A model generated the notes under the pieces. That model was given only the letters and a program-made list of their open reading frames with translations, ran no database searches and was not told the DNA's origin. From Rhodobacteraceae bacterium REDSEA-S34_B6 (lineage in GTDB: Bacteria > Pseudomonadota > Alphaproteobacteria > Rhodobacterales > Rhodobacteraceae), in assembly GCA_001627925.1 (NCBI GenBank), contig LUQC01000102.1, positions 2,152-66,151 of the forward strand: DNA of 64,000 bases. Direction: 5' to 3'. The translations under genes were made by a program, and so were the position numbers. Below, piece after piece: positions 62,782 to 64,000 of the stretch. The stretch's first letter is position 1. Each line of letters opens with the position of its first letter.

Positions 62782-64000
62782 TTAATCACGGACGGCACCA
62801 TTACCTTCAACTAAGTATTTAAAAGAAGTTAACTGGTTTACACCCACCGGTCCTCTTGCATGCATTTTGCCAGTTGCAATCCCAATTTCGGCTCCTAAAC
62901 CAAACTCCCCACCATCAGCGAACTGAGTAGACGCGTTGCACATAACTATTGCACTATCTATTTTCGAAAAGAAAAGATCTTTTGCAGAAATATCCTCAGT
63001 AATTATACAATCCGTATGACTTGAAGAATACATGGTAATATGTTGAATTGCCTCACTTATATCCTTTACCTGTTTGACAGCCATGATAGGGGCAAGATAT
63101 TCTCTCCCCCAATCGCCGTCCGTCGCTAACTTTATACCATTTATTTTAGAAAACTCTGGGCTAACTCTCAATTCAACGTCGTGCTGACCAAGTGAGTTTA
63201 TTATTTCAACACCCAATTCTTGAGATATATCTTGATGAAGTAACAGGCATTCAGCAGCACCACAGATACCGTACCTTCTTGTTTTTGCATTCAAAACAAC
63301 ATCTAAGGCCTTTTTTGCATCTGCCATCTTATCAACATAGATATGAACGACTCCCTCCAAATGGGCAAAAACAGGAACCCGAGCCTCTTCTTGAACTAAA
63401 CCAACAAGACCTTTTCCACCACGAGGCACTATAACATCGACAAATTCCGTCATGCGTAGCAAATATTTTACGGCTTCACGATCTTGAGTAGGCACCATTT
63501 GAATCGATGAGACGGGTAAGTTTGCCAGTTGCAAACCATAGAGTAGACAGTCAAAAATTGCTTTTGACGAATAAGAGCTCTCAGATCCCCCTCTAAGGAT
63601 CGTTGCGTTGCCCGCCATTAAACACAAAGCACCAGCATCTGCTGTTACATTCGGCCTACTTTCATAAATTACCCCAATAACTCCAAGGGGAGTCGTTACA
63701 CGCCTGATTTTGAGACCAGATGGCCGCTCCCATTGGCTTAAAACCTTGCCAAGTGGATCTGGTAACTCAGAGATAGCTTGAAGACTGCTTGCAATGGACT
63801 CAACGCGCGTTCTGTCTAAATATAGACGATCTAACATTGCATAGTCCAATCCTTGGTCGCGCGCATTCGACATGTCAATTTCATTTGCTGATAAAATTAA
63901 GTCGATTTGATTTGAGATAGACTTCGCACACTCTGAAACGGCCAAGGACCGCTGTTCAAACGTCGAAAAAGCAAGAGTTTCCGCAGCGGCCCTAGCCTGC
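62782..64000 (-). CDS. proA: Gamma-glutamyl phosphate reductase, 5' end outside window
   Basis: Reduces gamma-glutamyl phosphate to the semialdehyde in proline synthesis with NADPH. The reading frame continues from an apparent TTG at 63945 to the right edge without a stop, and the residues there ([19 protein letters not shown]) match the normal N-terminal helix of ProA, so the start lies beyond position 64000. Conserved features are [50 protein letters not shown], the active-site cysteine in [15 protein letters not shown] and [19 protein letters not shown]. Confidence 0.95.
   Translation of the reverse strand, partial: QARAAAETLAFSTFEQRSLAVSECAKSISNQIDLILSANEIDMSNARDQGLDYAMLDRLYLDRTRVESIASSLQAISELPDPLGKVLSQWERPSGLKIRRVTTPLGVIGVIYESRPNVTADAGALCLMAGNATILRGGSESSYSSKAIFDCLLYGLQLANLPVSSIQMVPTQDREAVKYLLRMTEFVDVIVPRGGKGLVGLVQEEARVPVFAHLEGVVHIYVDKMADAKKALDVVLNAKTRRYGICGAAECLLLHQDISQELGVEIINSLGQHDVELRVSPEFSKINGIKLATDGDWGREYLAPIMAVKQVKDISEAIQHITMYSSSHTDCIITEDISAKDLFFSKIDSAIVMCNASTQFADGGEFGLGAEIGIATGKMHARGPVGVNQLTSFKYLVEGNGAVRD

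Overview
The window is a gene-dense stretch of an alphaproteobacterial chromosome, very probably a low-GC marine member of the Rhodobacterales. Several things point there. The Rrf2 regulator in front of the suf genes lacks the three clustered cysteines of enterobacterial IscR but keeps a C-terminal APCPAV motif. A perfect Irr-type palindrome sits over the promoter of that operon. Other pointers are ornithine-lipid genes (olsB-olsA), a pyrimidine-catabolic gene set with RutR, and a YcbB-like L,D-transpeptidase diverging from a Tat-exported YcbK-like protein. I see no rRNA, tRNA, CRISPR array, prophage or insertion sequence, and no gene-free stretch longer than about 250 bases.

Layout. 1-4.3 kb: the end of an oligopeptide-type ABC importer (permease cut by the window edge, second permease, fused double ATPase). 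4.3-8.1 kb: acetoacetyl-CoA synthetase, an MFS carrier and a TPR protein. 8.2-14.5 kb: ssb, aroB-aroK, a 49-residue membrane peptide, an exported protein of unknown function, a XerC/D recombinase and a CorC/HlyC-type membrane protein. 14.5-17.2 kb: uvrA, broken by an internal deletion plus frame change. 17.5-25.4 kb: glucokinase, an MFS carrier, a ketosynthase-ACP-LpxD module, the L,D-transpeptidase and divergent YcbK-like protein, and an iodotyrosine-deiodinase-like flavoprotein. 25.5-27.9 kb: a NodB-fold lipoprotein, a small monooxygenase-fold protein and a DMT-family carrier.

28.0-38.1 kb is one functional block for reductive pyrimidine breakdown. It holds a Thi5/NMT1-type ABC importer, dihydropyrimidinase, an N-carbamoyl amidohydrolase, the regulator RutR, and dihydropyrimidine dehydrogenase (preA, preT). 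Two near-consensus RutR operators mark the hyuC/rutR and preT/DUF1330 intergenic regions. 38.3-39.5 kb holds two small membrane or tail-anchored proteins. 39.6-47.0 kb is the suf operon (iscR, iscS-like, sufB, sufC, sufD, two Yip1-family membrane proteins, sufS), read from a strong promoter whose -10 lies inside the Irr box.

47.2-64 kb is mostly housekeeping: a hydrolase, mfd, hemB, a SYLF lipoprotein, gyrA, carboxypeptidase Taq, ctaA, trmJ, a degenerate ThiE-like protein, olsB-olsA, a DUF3553 protein, and proA running off the right edge.

I found no obviously new defence or mobile system. The points most worth checking are the uvrA deletion, the extent of the RutR regulon (with an uncharacterised DUF1330 gene), the Irr box-promoter overlap, the deiodinase-like enzyme, and the small unknown genes embedded in conserved operons.
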